A DNA stretch of 64,000 nt from Oscheius onirici (Eukaryota > Nematoda > Chromadorea > Rhabditida > Rhabditidae), in assembly GCA_932521025.1 (NCBI GenBank), contig OW051469.1, positions 8,444,398 through 8,508,397 of the forward strand, in the 5' to 3' direction. The notes beneath the pieces are model-generated. The model saw only the letters and a list, made by a program, of their open reading frames with translations. It made no database searches and was not told the origin of the DNA. The position numbers and the translations under genes were made by a program. Below are positions 1 to 12,537 of this stretch, piece after piece (within the stretch, counting starts at the first letter, position 1; each line of letters opens with the position of its first letter).

Positions 1-1
1 C

Positions 2-3000
2 ACGCTGGGCGGCGGTTATGCCAGCTTCAATGCCAATGGACATCTACAGGAACGGGATGAGGACGAGCCGCCAATTGACACGGCTCAGCCAATCTTCAGG
101 TACCTTTTACATTCATTTTACAAAACTTTGCAAACTCAAATGACAAAAATGCTTAAATTACACTTGTGCAGCTGTTTTTCTTTCCCAAAATATCGACACT
201 CCACAAAAGCTGCATTTTGTATTGAATTTCCTTTCCAATCGTGATACCATTACCTGAAACTTTTGTTTTTGAGATGTCAAAACCTACCAAATATCCGGAT
301 TTTTTCTTCCCAAAGAGTCTAAAATCGTCTCAATTTTCCAGCAAATATGCTGACTTTCACACAATCGACTGGCAGCGGGATTTAGCCCGAGATCGAATGC
401 GACACAAAGTGATTACGAATCGCCGAGCAGATTTCCCTCTTGGTCTCTTACAAGCGGCTTGGGATGCCGGAGCCGGCTGGATCTGTGTCCTGCTGGTCGG
501 TCTAGCAGCCGGAGCGACGGCTGGAATCATCGATATTGGCGCCAGATGGATGAGTGACCTAAAAGTGAGCTCTTTTCAAATTTTTGTAGAAAAAGGGTCT
601 AGGACGGAGTTTGTGCCGATCGCTTCTGGCTGGATCGTGAACATTGCTGCTGGTCGGCAAATGACACAACGTATAAAGAATCCGATTGCACGGCCTGGAC
701 GACATGGCCCGAAATGTTCAACAACTACCGAAAGAATCCGCTCTACTTTATGATCGAGTACGTCTTCTACGTCGGATGGGCCGTTTTTATGGCAACTATT
801 GCGGTCCTTCTTGTCAAGGTATGTATATTTTCTAGTTTTTTTTCTTCTGGAAGAAAAAGGAACAACCAGGTCCAAACATCATTGTGATCAATTCTTTCTG
901 AAAAAGTTAGAGAACGGGAGTTTATCGAGCATATCGTAGTCTATTGCTATCAAGATTTCTTCAGGTTTTCGCTCCCTACGCCTGCGGCTCCGGAATCCCC
1001 GAAATCAAGTGTATCCTCTCCGGCTTCGTCATCCGCGGCTACCTCGGCAAATGGACCTTTATCATCAAATCCGTCGGCCTGATTCTCTCTTCAGCTTCAG
1101 GTATCTAGTTTTATACCATGTCACAAAAAATTCTAGGTCTTTCCCTCGGAAAAGAAGGTCCAATGGTCCATCTAGCCTGCTGTATCGGCAACATTTTCTC
1201 CTACCTCTTTCCCAAATACGGGATGAATGAGGCGAAAAAACGTGAAATTTTGTCAGCGTCAGCCGCCGCAGGTGTCTCCGTAGCCTTCGGAGCTCCGATT
1301 GGAGGAGTTTTGTTCAGTTTGGAAGAAGCCAGCTACTATTTCCCGCTCAAAACAATGTGGCGGAGCTTTTTTTGTGCCCTGATCGCTGGAATTATCCTCC
1401 GAATCGTAAATCCCTTCGGAAACGACCAGACGGGACTCTTCCACGTGGATTACATGATGAAATGGACCTTCGTCGAGCTGATCCCCTTCGCAGGACTCGG
1501 CCTTTTTGGAGGAATCGTCGGCAGTCTCTTCATCTTCGCCAACATCAAATGGTCAAAAATTAGGAAAAGCTCCAAAATATTGGGAGGAAATCCGATCTAT
1601 GAAGTCGTCGTCGTGACGTTCTTGACGGCTGCAATCAGCTACTGGAATCCATATTTGAGGAAGAATTCGGGAGCGCTGATTAAACAGGTAAGAAATAGTT
1701 TGGTTTTGGTTGTTTTAAGCTAAAAATTTAAAAATGTAGTTGTTTCAAGGAGTTTCGGACACACGGTGCTTTTGAAAGAGGTTGTTGTTCAGAATTCTAA
1801 CGGGTTTCTTCTGTAGTTCAAAACCAAAGATCTAGCTCAGAAATTTATATTACTCACTCAATTTCACCGGCAGCGTGGCCGAAATGTTACAAAGTAAGAG
1901 AGCTCCTTAAATTTCGAGCAGATCTAATCAAAAGCAAGTACTTATGTATCACTTTGAAGCTACAGTGATCGACCTGGTAAAAGCTCGTGATTAAAATAAT
2001 GGGTGAGCTAATTCATCTTGCTTTGAGAACGCTACATTAACTGGAAATGATAGTCTTCTTTTGACTTGATTGTATTTGTAGCTCAATTAGAAGGCGAATA
2101 CCACATTATATTTTAATTTATACGCTTATCTTTCAGGCAGAAGGGGGACTATTGCGATTTCAATATTTACCGTCACTTCGCGATCTTATAAAACCTCTAA
2201 AAATAACCTATTTTCAGCTCTTCGACCGCTGCGGACCGGACGACAACATGGTCAATCTTTGCGACTACGAGAACCGCACATTCAGTCCCTCTTCAGTGAA
2301 AGTTGACGACAATTATCATACGGGTGTCTTTGGCAGCGGAGTTCATGTATGAATTTACCTTTTTTCATCAGAAATTTCTTATTTTCAGAGCGCGTTCGGT
2401 CAACTCATCACGGCGCTGATTTTCAAATTCATCTTCACAATCTTTACCTTCGGAATCAAAGTTCCTTGCGGACTTTTCGTGCCCTCGATCGCGATGGGAG
2501 CCATAGCCGGCAGATTGACCGGAATGACCATGGAACACATTTTCTATAACCTTCAGGTACCCCTTTTGAGTAATTTTCTTTTATATTTCGCCCTACCGTT
2601 GAAATTTTACATTTTTCTGATCGTTTTCACATTTTCAATGGTCAGACATCGAAGAAAAGTAAAAATAGAGGAATTTGAGTAGAAAAGGGCCAAAAGTGAT
2701 GTTTCACCCATAGTTTCAACCCTTTTTCGCTTCCTTTTCGTAAAAATCAATTTAGAACCAGGCCGGCCGCTCCGGCTACTGGTCTTGTACCATTGGAAAA
2801 GACTGTGTCATGCCGGGACTCTATGCCGTCGTCGGAGCAGCCAGCGTCCTTGGAGGAGTCACCCGAATGACCGTCTCTCTCGTCGTCATCATGTTCGAAC
2901 TGACGGGAAGTCTAGAATTCATTGTACCGACGATGGTCGGCGTCATGTTTGCAAAATGGATCGGTGATGCTATCAGTAAAAGCGTAAATGACTTTCTTGA

Positions 3001-6000
3001 TGTTGAAATTAAATAATTGCAGGGAATTTATGACAAGCATATCGAGTTGAATGGCTACCCGTTCCTGGACAACAAGGAGGAATATCCGTACTCGACGGTG
3101 GCTTTGCAGGTGGGTCTTCATCAAATGTTTTTTGGAGAAACATGTTTTAATCTTTGATTCGAGCCTGTTTACTATTTTTGGGCAAACGTGAAAAAATGCA
3201 TGACCCGCTAGTAAAAGAATATTTTGAGTGAATTTTTTGGCTCCAAGCAGTGTAAATACCCAAAGCAAATCATCTGGATGATCCAATGAATTGATGAAAG
3301 CAAGAGAAAAGCAAAACTCTTTATTCATCTGGATTTGTGAAAAAGTGGATTCTTTGAAGAGAAAGGGATTTGTCTTTACCCCTTGTTTTACTGAATTCAA
3401 CCGGACAAAAAGAGAACAATACTTTTGTGTAAACTACGCAACTGAACAAAAAGTGAACAATAGCTCTTACAAAAGTCAAATCCTCGTCTTTTCTCATAGG
3501 ATCACTGTTTTATCGCCAGCTCCAGAAAACCTGATTGTAACACCGAAGAAAACCCAATACGTTTGACCCACAGCCAAAAATGAGCTAGTGAACAATGTTT
3601 AGCGATCAACGATATTTCATTTTTTAGTGGCATGAAACTGTTGTGACGTCAAGGAATATTAGGCTGAGAAGTTTGTGACGGGAGTCCAGTTACAGAAATT
3701 TTCCCGATGTTTCTATCACACTGATAGCAAAGAGATCTAGTTGATATCGGAAACAACGAGTAGAAGAAGAAACCGGAGAAAAACAACTAGATTCCCTCCC
3801 AATGAAAAATGTCCTTTCCAACTCTTGTTCGTAACTCGACAGCACTCTCTCCTCACTCGTATTCAGGTTGTGGAGCAGACGATAAAAGTGATCCTATGAG
3901 AAAAGACGAGGATTTGACTTTTGTAAGAGCTATTGTTCACTTTTTGTTTAGTTGCGTAGTTTACACAAAAGTATTGTTCACTTTTTGTTCGGTTGAATTC
4001 AGTAAAACAAGGGGTAAAGACAAATCCCTTTCTCTTCAAAGAATCCACTTTTTCACAAATCCAGATTGTTCCCTTTTTGTCAAAATTTATAGAATTTACG
4101 AATAGTGACTCTCCATACACTAGCAAAAAGTGTGAACCATCTTTTTCGGTACGGTCCGGCTCATTTTTTGTACAAACACCAGACCGGTCAGAACTTTAAC
4201 ATACTGAAGTCGAGCTACGCCAAGAAAAGATCGAGTCTGCATTGGTTAAAGATCTTGCCTTACATGCCTCACAATCCCTTACAATCAAGCTTCTGGTATT
4301 TTGGTTCTTTGTTACGATATTTCCCACCACCTTTCGAGACCTTCTCCATCAGCATCGGGGGAAGTCTATACCCAGAACTTCAGCAAACCTAAGTATACTT
4401 TGAGCCATTTTGCAGGACCAGGGAAGAAGCAGAAAACTACAATACTCCCTCGTTTCTAAAAGCATTAGGCTTTGTCCGTATGAACAAGGGGTAGACTCAG
4501 AATAACTACCTTGTGCTTTTACCTAATGGCAGGGAATGGTCGAATGCGAGCAGAAAAAAATTCCAGGGCTTGTTTACAGTCATTTTCTACCCACAGCATT
4601 TTAGCTGAAAAAATTTCAGTAAGGCGGGATTGAACCCGGGTCGTGTGGGTGGAGTGACGACTCTTAGCAATACACTAACTTTTTCGGTAAAAATATTTCG
4701 AAGTCCAAAAATGCAGGGCGTAGAGGTATGATCCGGGTCTCAAATCGAAAAACGAAAAGACGCTTCCTGTAGGGTCGGAAAAGTTACATCGATAGCCAAA
4801 TTTTCAGCCTTGTAGGTCAAAAAATGAAAGCGCAAATCACATACACAGCACGGACGCTTTATTCATCCGGACGACGGACGTTTTGGAAACAGAACATTCC
4901 GGCTAACTTTTTTGTTCGTCGACCAAATATCTTGAAAATATGTTTCTAGACTTTTTACGCTGAATCCGATAGAATTGGTCCCAAAACCTGAAAATGCTGT
5001 TGACGCGCGCTACGCGCGATTTTATGCTAAACGCGTTTCGTACTAATGGAAGGCAAAGCCAAAAGGTGCGATAAACATTGAAAGAGAAGATAACTCTTGA
5101 GGAGTTTGGGAAACAAGAAATGAAACATCACAAGTTAAGCTCTCAGAGGGGACTTTTAGCGTGCTTCTTGAGAAAAACAGCAAGAAAAATGCTGAAAAAT
5201 GAAAAAAATTAGTGGAAAAACAGCCGAAAGAATATTTATATTTTGAATTCCCGCCTTGCACATCCAAAAATGGCGCGACAAAAAGTTGGGACGCGTTTTG
5301 CATGGGAGTAAAACGCCGTGTTCGTTTTTGACTAAAAAAAATCCTAACTTTTGTAAAACTTTCCAGGGATTCCAGGGATGGCTGCCCGGGCCTACCGGGC
5401 CCGAATTTTTCGTGGTGGGACCAACGCTTTGAATTCAAATTTTGTTTTTTGCTTTTTCTGACCGGATTTCCGGTTTTTTTTGCATCTTTTTCTTTCACTG
5501 TAGTTAGATAGTAGCGAGGTGATCACATTGTTAATAAAAAATATCATGAAAAATTCGTTTGGCGGCTGAAAACGTAGCAAGTCATTTCATAGCACTAAAA
5601 TGGGACAACCGAACTTTTCATGATATTTTTTTATTAACAATGTGATCACCTCGCTACTACCTAACTACAGTGGAAGAAAAAGATGCAAAAAAACCGGAAA
5701 TCCGGCCCGAAAAAAAAACAAAATTTGAATTCAAAAATTTTGATTTCAAAGCGTTGGTCCCACCACGAAAAATCCGGACCCGGCCGACCCGGGCCCAATT
5801 TCAAACGGGCCGGCCGGGTTATGGTCCATTTCCAACGAAGAGCGGCACCCATGTTTGCGCGCCAATTTGAAATTTCGTGGCTAAATCCAATTTTTGATAT
5901 TTCTTTCACTATTAGGTTATTTTTGGCATTATTATGTATTTTTGACGTTGGAATTCTACACCTATGAAAACCTACCTGTCATTAAAAAATGGGAAAAACA

Positions 6001-7256
6001 ACACTTTTGATGCTCAATTGACATAAAATGATAGTTTTCTCGATAAAACAGCCGTGACGCTCTGAAAATAGGTGATTTTCTTCCAGTTTTTACATCGAGT
6101 AGGTTGTTTTATACGCTGAGTTTGAAAATGCAGTCGAAAACGCGAAAAAACAGCTAGAAAACTGCGAAAAATTAGCAATGTTAAACAAAATGGAATAAAA
6201 TCCAACGCGCGGCCGTCATTCCCGAAATTTCGTGTCGAGAACCTCGCGAAAAATCCTTTAAAGAATCGTTGGAAATGGACTATAGCCATCTCTGTTTATC
6301 CACAAATTTTAAATTCAAAACAAAAATCGGGATGGAGTGGAACCCGCGTTGTTTGGGCGATAATCGAAAGCGCTGCCACTGCGAAAAAACTGGATGTGAA
6401 AAAATCACGTCCAGAAACGTTTTCGTATGCTAAAACATCGTAATCTTCCATGTTCCAGGTCATGAGACCCTCAAACGGCGACGGTGAGCTGTCAGTCCTT
6501 ACCGAGGATGGAATGTGTCTCGGCGACATTGAAGTTCTCCTCCGCGACACCCAATACAACGGATTCCCCGTCGTGACTTCCATAAGCAGCATGTATCTAG
6601 TCGGCTACGTTACCAGGTACCTTTGTTTTTATTTTTAGCCTAAAAACCCCAAATTTAGACGCGATCTCCAGCTGGCACTGCATTCGGCCCGAAAAACGCA
6701 GTCTTATGTGGTTACCTCATCGACGGTCTACTTCAGTGCTCATGTTCCCGAGGATGCTCATGTTGCCGGCGGACCGGCGCCGTTGAAATTACGAAAAATT
6801 ATCGATTTGGCGCCTGTAGCGATTACGGACCAGACTCCAATGGAGACCGTGATTGACATGTTCAGAAAGCTTGGATTGAGACAGGTTTGTACTTAATTTT
6901 TCATTTTTGGGTTGGAATGAATTATAAGATCCTTTTGGGACAAATCCCCCCCCCCCCCCAATTTCTTCTTTCTTGTTTTGTCGAAAGTTGCAGTAATCAG
7001 TGGATATTCGGCTTGTGCCTACTGTTATCCTAAAACTAAGCAGGGAAATCTGTTCGCGCTCATTTCTGGCCGAGAGGCAAAACGAAAAGTCATTGGGTGC
7101 AAAATTATCCGGAGGAAAACAGTATAACCAACTTTATTTCAGGTTCTCGTGACGAAAAACGGCAAAGTGCTCGGCATTATGACGAAGAAGGACATCTTGC
7201 ATTTTATGCGCAACGCTCACACCTTCACCGGCATCAGCAATCCTATTTTCAAATAA
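2..7256 (+). CDS. ClC-3/4/5-type chloride/proton exchanger, 3' part
   Basis: Partial gene; the 5' end lies left of the window. Twelve exons join in phase: 2-99, 342-564, 603-818, 965-1100, 1137-1687, 2218-2346, 2389-2556, 2756-2983, 3023-3109, 6459-6616, 6659-6884, 7143-7256 (stop TAA), giving 777 visible residues. The order of motifs is that of endosomal ClC-3/4/5: FHTIDW near the cytosolic N-terminus, selectivity motif [16 protein letters not shown] with the gating glutamate, a second glutamate in [10 protein letters not shown] expected of proton-coupled exchangers, then [11 protein letters not shown] and [12 protein letters not shown] in the late membrane helices. The C-terminus holds two CBS domains ([10 protein letters not shown] to the RDLQLAL region; [14 protein letters not shown] to KKDILHFM). 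Expected role: Cl-/H+ exchange in endosomes or lysosomes. The closest C. elegans relative is probably clh-5; that orthology is inferred. ATTAAA at 7571 may be the poly(A) signal. Confidence 0.95.
3329..4064. mobile_element. Foldback element with 177-bp inverted arms (ClC intron)
   Basis: Bases 3329-3505 and 3888-4064 are near-perfect reverse complements of equal length (177 bp), separated by about 380 bp. Short ORFs on opposite strands in the two arms encode almost the same peptide, which is only a consequence of the inversion. There is no transposase. It behaves as a non-autonomous hairpin transposon in the intron between the exons ending at 3109 and starting at 6459. Confidence 0.8.
4615..4690 (-). 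pseudogene. tRNA-like relic or tRNA-derived repeat
   Basis: On the minus strand the stretch contains CCGGGTTCAATCCCGCC, a good match to the B box and T-arm of a tRNA gene (GGTTCRANNCC). It is preceded at roughly the right distance by TTAGTGTATTGCTAAGA, which resembles a D-arm and A box. The anticodon arm does not fold into a standard 5-bp stem with a 7-nt loop, so it is more likely a decayed tRNA or a tRNA-derived SINE fragment than a working tRNA. Confidence 0.35.
5384..5796. mobile_element. Foldback element, about 180-bp arms
   Basis: The left arm (about 5384-5563) and right arm (about 5611-5796) are inverted copies: GTGATCACCTCGCTACTA, GCATCTTTTTCTT and TTCGTGGTGGGACCAACG occur in both orientations around a loop of about 47 bp. 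There is no coding capacity. It lies in the same ClC intron and abuts the MITE that begins at 5820. Confidence 0.8.
5820..6284. mobile_element. MITE family A, copy 1 (TATAGTCCATTTCC ends)
   Basis: The left end reads TATGGTCCATTTCCAACGAAG and the right end CGTTGGAAATGGACTATA, so the termini are inverted repeats starting with TA. Shared internal blocks (GAGCGGCACCCATGTT, GAAAATGCAGTCGAAAACG, GCGGCCGTCATT) identify the same family at 34185-34408 and 47649-48056. This copy lacks part of the right terminal repeat. Confidence 0.8.
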
Positions 7257-8433
7257 TTTCCCCTTCCTTTTTCTCCCGCTAGTCAATGAGCTTTCCCCAT
7301 TTAGAAATCTCCCGTTTCTGTGATACAAAACGACGTTTTTTGGTGCAATTTTGAGCCATATGCAGGGAGGTTTTTGAGCGCAAAAAAAAAGACGGAAAAA
7401 TGGAGGTGCTTGTGGCCTTTTCGCGGCATAATTTCTGTCCCTCCCTGTGACCAACATTATTTTGCCACGAATTTTTCGGTTGTTGTTACGATTCCTACAC
7501 ATTTTTCTGTAAGTAGCGATTGTATGTTTTATTTGTAATTAACCTGAGTTTTGTTGCGGAAAGGTTTAATATTAAAGAGTTTTACGGCGTGTTTTGTGTA
7601 TATATGGAGAAGAGGATAGAGGCCTTTTATGCTGATAAAAGTATGGTAAATTAGCGAAAAGGTTACAATTCCTGAGGAAACCTGTAGAATTTCTGGAAGG
7701 AAGTTTCCGCTATGTTGACAGCTATAAATTCTTTTATTTTACACCTTTCCGGTGTTATTCAGCTCATGCTGTTCTCAAAAGCTATAGAATGACGTTCACT
7801 TCTTTCTCTCTCTGATTTTGCCAGCCAAAGGAATACGAGCTAAATACATAATAATAGCCTTATTTTGAACCGAAACTTAGAATTTTAGGTCATGTTCAAG
7901 CTCCATCCTCTCTTATTAAAACGCTAAGGTGTATTTCGAACTTTTCAACTCCTTTGCACTGTCAAAATGCGAATCTGAGGGCAATTGTTTTAACGAAATT
8001 TTGTGAGGAATCCGGCTACCACGTTCGTTTTTCGTAATAATCCCTTTTTCACTGTTTTCACGTCCCCCTACAGTTTGGCACTCTGAAGCCGCGGGTAACA
8101 AGTTATATCCTGTCAAGAAATTAGGCAACAATTGAGTTTTGAACTTGGAAAAAAGTTGGAAAGTTCTATTACTGTTGTAGAGGTACGCCGTCGTCAGACG
8201 ACGAAGTCGGCTGGTAATCTTTTTAGAGCATAGTTTAATAGGCCGACCCTTCCAGAATGATCGAGAAAAATAGAAATTCGTTGTTTCTGGAGAAAAGAGC
8301 TCGAGAAAATGTCTAGAAAATTTTTCCTGGATAAAGGGTCGAGAACTTTATGTAGAAAAAAATTCTACATAAACTCGGGGGGGTGGACTTTATGTAGAAA
8401 ATTTTTTTCTACATAAAGACTGTTCAAGTTGTA

Positions 8434-8582
8434 GAGAGCATAATTTGAATTGGCCCGCGCTTTCTTCATAGAACTTTTTTCAAATCAAATAGGCGGGAAT
8501 TTAGCTGCGTAGGATGATACAGCATGTAAATGTTGGATACTCAGCCAACCAAAAAGCGCGGGCCAATTCAAATTATGCTCTC
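8434..8582. mobile_element. Small MITE with 30-bp terminal inverted repeats
   Basis: The left terminus (GAGAGCATAATTTGAATTGG followed by CCCGCGCTTT) is exactly repeated in reverse complement at the right terminus, 8552-8581. Total length is about 149 bp with no coding potential. Confidence 0.75.
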
Positions 8583-8592
8583 TATACAGTCA

Positions 8593-8665
8593 ACTCTCGA
8601 TATAGGAGACTCGACTTTTGCACGAAAAAAGTCTCCTATTTGGTGAATTCTCCTATATCGAGAGT
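8593..8665. mobile_element. Short inverted-repeat element resembling pogo/Tigger ends
   Basis: ACTCTCGATATAGGAGA at the left is mirrored by TCTCCTATATCGAGAGT at the right. The sequence just outside (TACAGTCAACTCTCGATATA) resembles terminal repeats of pogo-superfamily elements, from memory of that family. It sits 10 bp from the preceding MITE. Confidence 0.5.
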
Positions 8666-9149
8666 TTGGTTAAAATATGACCAAAATGGCTTCAAATCGC
8701 CCAATTTCGTTGAATACTGTTGCTTTACGCGTTTCACATTCATTTATGAGGCCATTTATTCAAACAAAGAGCTAACAAACATGTAAAAAATCAACAATTT
8801 CACTAGTGGTATGATCAGTAGGACTGAGCCTCACTAAAGATAGAGCCGGGTGACCCGTTCAGGTCCTACATTTTGAAATTAGGCTAAGGAGGGAGCGGTT
8901 TCTAATACAAATTCGGCAGTTTCTTTGGAGGGTCAGGGAGAGTAAGAAAGGAGAAGCGAAAAGGAAATGGGTAGTTGACTTTAGTCCCGCGAAACCGGAA
9001 ACGGTGACTTTAGCCTCGCGGGGCTAAAGTCACCTGTCGCGGGGCTAAATGCATCATTGTGAAGCTAACGTCAGAGTTCTTCACCCCAATGCTGCATTGC
9101 CACCCAGATGTCCTGTATTTCATCCAACATTGACAAAATATAACATGTT

Positions 9150-9472
9150 GCGCTGCGGCCAGGTTGGACTTTGCGGCGGGCTAAAAAAAAGTTTCCAAAT
9201 ACGTCCCCCGATTAGATTTAGTTTTGTCATCAGAAAAATTGGAAGAAAATCGAAAACTGACGACAAAAATAGAAGAAAATGCGGATTTTTGACGAAATTC
9301 GGTAAAAATTGCAGTTTTCTTCTATTTTCATTGTCAGTTTTCGATTTTCTTCCAATTTTTCTGATGGCAAAACTAAATCTAATTGGGGGACGTATTTGGA
9401 AACAAAAAAATCAGAAAAAAATGCGAAATGAATTTTTTTAGCCCGCCGCAAAGTCTAACCTGGCCGCAGCGC
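9150..9472. mobile_element. Foldback MITE, family D
   Basis: The termini GCGCTGCGGCCAGGTTGGAC and its complement, ending at 9472, continue inward as near-continuous inverted arms (TTTCCAAATACGTCCCCC, AAAACTGACGACAAAAAT), so the whole 323 bp can fold into one hairpin. A relative with different outer ends but similar inner arms is at 34875-35142. Confidence 0.8.
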
Positions 9473-9690
9473 TTTTCAACAAGCCTGCTCGTTACCGTAA
9501 TGTTCCGCTTTATCACCCCGTTTCCCAAATTTGGGGATTCTCTTGCCTTTTTTTCCCTTGCGATTCTCTTGCCTGTAAAATTGAAAAAGTGCTGAAAAAT
9601 TGGACCAGATATCAAGTTTTTGCTCCCAAGAACTTCCTAGAAGTTTTGTTCACCTGTTTCATTTTATGTTTTTCCCTTTTTTGAGCTAAT

Positions 9691-9703
9691 TATATTGTTT
9701 TCA
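9691..9703 (+). promoter_or_regulatory. Probable trans-splice acceptor of the SNAPC1 gene
   Basis: TATATTGTTTTCAG ends 9 bases before the ATG at 9713. A strong 3' splice site directly before a start codon with no upstream exon is the usual sign of spliced-leader addition in nematodes. Confidence 0.55.
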
Positions 9704-9712
9704 GTAATAAAA

Positions 9713-12130
9713 ATGGGAAAGGGCTACGGCTCGACGACTATTCCCGTTCATGCGGGCGTCGTGCACGATCTGGCCCAGCTGTGCAAGAAGTTTCGCGAGA
9801 AGAACAGCGTCAGGTAGGTACTATTTTTCTCCAATTTTTAAACACAAATTCTCAGATTGGCCGATTTCTGCGCCTGTTTCCGCGAGATGGGCTTCAACGA
9901 GATCTGGAAAGGACGCCAGTCTGCGGCTGAACTAATCGAGGTAATTTCTTCATTATTCGCAAAAAAAATCGAAATCTCCAGTTTTCCGAAAAGCTGATGA
10001 GCATCGCGGCCACCTACATGAATTCTTATCGCCAGAGCGACGTCGTCGGCTCCAGCGACATAATCTACCACACGTTGGAGGAGCGAATGTTCGGCGTCTA
10101 CTGCAGCTACGCCTTCTTCTTTCTTCAGCCCAGAGATTACGTCACTATGGTAAGATATACTTCATTTTAGTCTTTTTCGGCTAAAGACGAGTACTGCTGT
10201 CTAACTGTCGTGTCTGTGGATACGACGAGCTGGCTGACTTGTTTGTAACCTTGTTGTATAACTGGTCAATATGCCTGTCTAGCCGGTATGTTGCTGGCAT
10301 CGACGACAAACCTGCTTCTGTCTTGACTGTGGTAAAAGCGGAATTCATGTTGTGTATGACTCGCGCCTGGAGCGACATGAAGTTAGCTGTTCAGTCTGTT
10401 CTCACAACAGCGTGTCTGTCTAACTGTTTAGTCAGTAATTACGCCATCCTAGCTGTCTTACTGTCGTGTATGTTACCGCAACAATATAGCTGTCTATCTG
10501 TTGTGTCTGTGTGTACCACAACCAGAGCTCAGTCTTTCCATGACTTGGAATGTACATTCCGCTTTTTGCAGATTCGCATCTCGCCAGACAACATGTCTGA
10601 CATTGCTGACTTTTTCGCCAATCGTCTCGTCCCGGATCGTCACCTCGACACGGCCTGCTGTCTTTACAAACTCATCGATGCCGGAGCCTTCAGGATTGTT
10701 CCTTTTAAAAATTCCGTACGTATATTTGGCGGAAAAGGTAAAATTTCTTCTATTTTCAGTACGATCCAGCCTTCCATCGTCGCTACGACGTTCCTGACTG
10801 TGAGGAGCTTGTCACCGAGGCGACACATGAGCCGTTTTCTCTGGCCTCGGAAATTGCCAATGATCCCCTTCTCAAGGTAAAATATCTATATTTCTCGAAA
10901 AAAAAACCAAATTTCCAGCAAATCGACATCCTGCAGGAGCGCTACGACCAGAAGAAGCAGATTCACCTGCCCGGCAGTCGTCCAGCTAACAAGATCCAGG
11001 AGAACTTCAAGAAGATTGTCGAGCAGCAGAAGAGCGAGTACGTGGACAAGAAGCTGAGGAAGCGCATTGAGGTCGAGGAGGATCTGCATGCTGCCGAGCG
11101 CTCGCTGAGGCAGATAGAGCACGGCGATGCTCTGACGCCGCACAAATCGTCCAAAGCGGCCGTCAAGGAAAAGGCTTACAAGTCGGGCATTCAATACAAC
11201 AAGAATAGACGTTATGCGGATCCGAATCAGAGAGGTAAGGCTCAAGTTTTTTGAGTTTATTGACAAACCTTTACAGAAGCCGTCGCGGACGAAGCCGCTA
11301 CTCCGAAGCCGGTTAGAGGAAAGACGCCGAAGAAGGGACAGAAATCAGCAGCTGAAGAGACGCCCGCCTCCAGATCTCGTGGAAGGTTCGTTTTCTGCCC
11401 ATTTCAAGTACCGGAATCTATTCGACTGTACGAGTGGAAACGCAGGTCGAAAAGAGCAGGGACATTGAAAACGACTATTGGACGTTTTTTATCGTCACGT
11501 ATCTTAACAGCAGAAGCTGGAGGCACCTCTTTTTGCGGTGTAATGAAACTATCCTTTACTTAGTGACAGAAAAGCTGAAAGTAGAAAATACAAGTATCAT
11601 AGTTGCGTACGCTATTTTCATGATTCAAAACCCCTGTTTTTCAGACCCTCAAGAGGCAAGAAGGCCGCCGTCCAAGCCGAAGAAATGGAAGAAGAGGCGA
11701 CTCCAACGCTCTCGGTCCAAGAAGGCAGAAAGAGAGCCGCGGCCAAGAAGAAACAGCAGAAGCTGGAGGCTGAAGCGGAAGCAGCCGGCCTGCTGCCGCC
11801 TCTCGAAGACGAGCCACAACCGAAGGATGACGAACCTTACACTCCGCTCATGCTGCTCTCGGATCCGGCTGCCAAATCGGCCACCACGAAAAGGAAGAAG
11901 AATCTCGACACGGAGGATCCGGAATTTGCTAGTAAGTCTGCTTTTTTATATTGAAAACAAGAATTGCAGAAATCCTGAAGAGTTACGAAGCTACGGCCGA
12001 TGAGAAAAAGGCGCTGGCCGAGATGGAAAAGCTGACGGGAGAGGTGTTGACTACTTCGCCGAAGCCGAAGAAAAGAGCCATAGCTCCAAGAACCAGAAGG
12101 AGCGTAAAAAAGACCGGTGGCGACGAGTAG
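9713..12130 (+). CDS. SNAPC1-like subunit of the snRNA-activating protein complex
   Basis: Nine exons join in phase: 9713-9813, 9856-9940, 9982-10149, 10572-10715, 10760-10876, 10919-11234, 11277-11385, 11645-11931, 11970-12130; product 495 aa. The N-terminal half follows the SNAPC1 family: KFREKNSVRLADFCACFREM, the MFGVYCSYAFFFLQPRDY block (vertebrate LYLLYGLYNTQLCQP region), then LDTACCLYKLIDAGAFRIVP. The C-terminal 170 residues are lysine- and glutamate-rich with coiled-coil character. The splice joining exons 7 and 8 creates RGRPSRGKK, an AT-hook-like basic patch at about residues 344-352. Expected role: part of SNAPc, which binds the proximal sequence element of Pol II and Pol III snRNA promoters in the nucleus. 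Intron 3 contains low-complexity repeats of the type CTGTCTAACTGTC. Confidence 0.85.
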
Positions 12131-12537
12131 AAAATGATCACAAGCACAACGGGTAATTTGTATTCTGTAATATGTTCTTTTCCTGCTAGTTATGAAGTTT
12201 TTTGCTTTATTCAAAGTTTGTTTATTGCTTTTTGACCAGATTTCGCCATGCCTTCTCTTGCAAAGATGGCGAGAACTATGAGTTGGTGAGAAAGAAGCTG
12301 TAGCCAATAACAGAATTTTATGTAGCAAACATCGTAGAGTTTATTGAAATTGACCACTGACAATGAATACGACTACTGCTGTTGCCGATTACCTTTAACC
12401 GCCTGATTCTTTTCCCGGATTGAAGTGAAACAACGCGTTTCGCAGAGCACCAAGCCTATGAAAGAAAAAAATACTTCAATGAGCAGATCAGTAAAAATGC
12501 ATTGACGATATAGAAAGGACAAAGAGATCAATGTCTT

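Larger units (their letters stand above)
7257..9712. other. Spacer between ClC and SNAPC1 genes, repeat-rich
   Basis: No convincing exon is seen. It holds the ClC 3' UTR, two perfect small hairpins built on TTTATGTAGAAAA at about 8347-8419, two adjacent inverted-repeat elements (8434-8582, 8593-8665), a hairpin GGTGACTTTAGCC with its complement at 9003-9034, and a 323-bp foldback MITE (9150-9472). Confidence 0.6.

Noticed and set aside
241-753. 170-residue open frame spanning ClC exons 2 and 3
   Set aside because: It reads through the intron at 565-602 and leaves the conserved ClC frame; spliced exons give the family sequence.
3291-4126. Two similar ORFs on opposite strands in the ClC intron
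   Set aside because: They are the two arms of an inverted repeat; no splice or start context and no family match.
6947-6959. Run of C in the ClC intron before the last exon
   Set aside because: Simple homopolymer; no functional reading supported.
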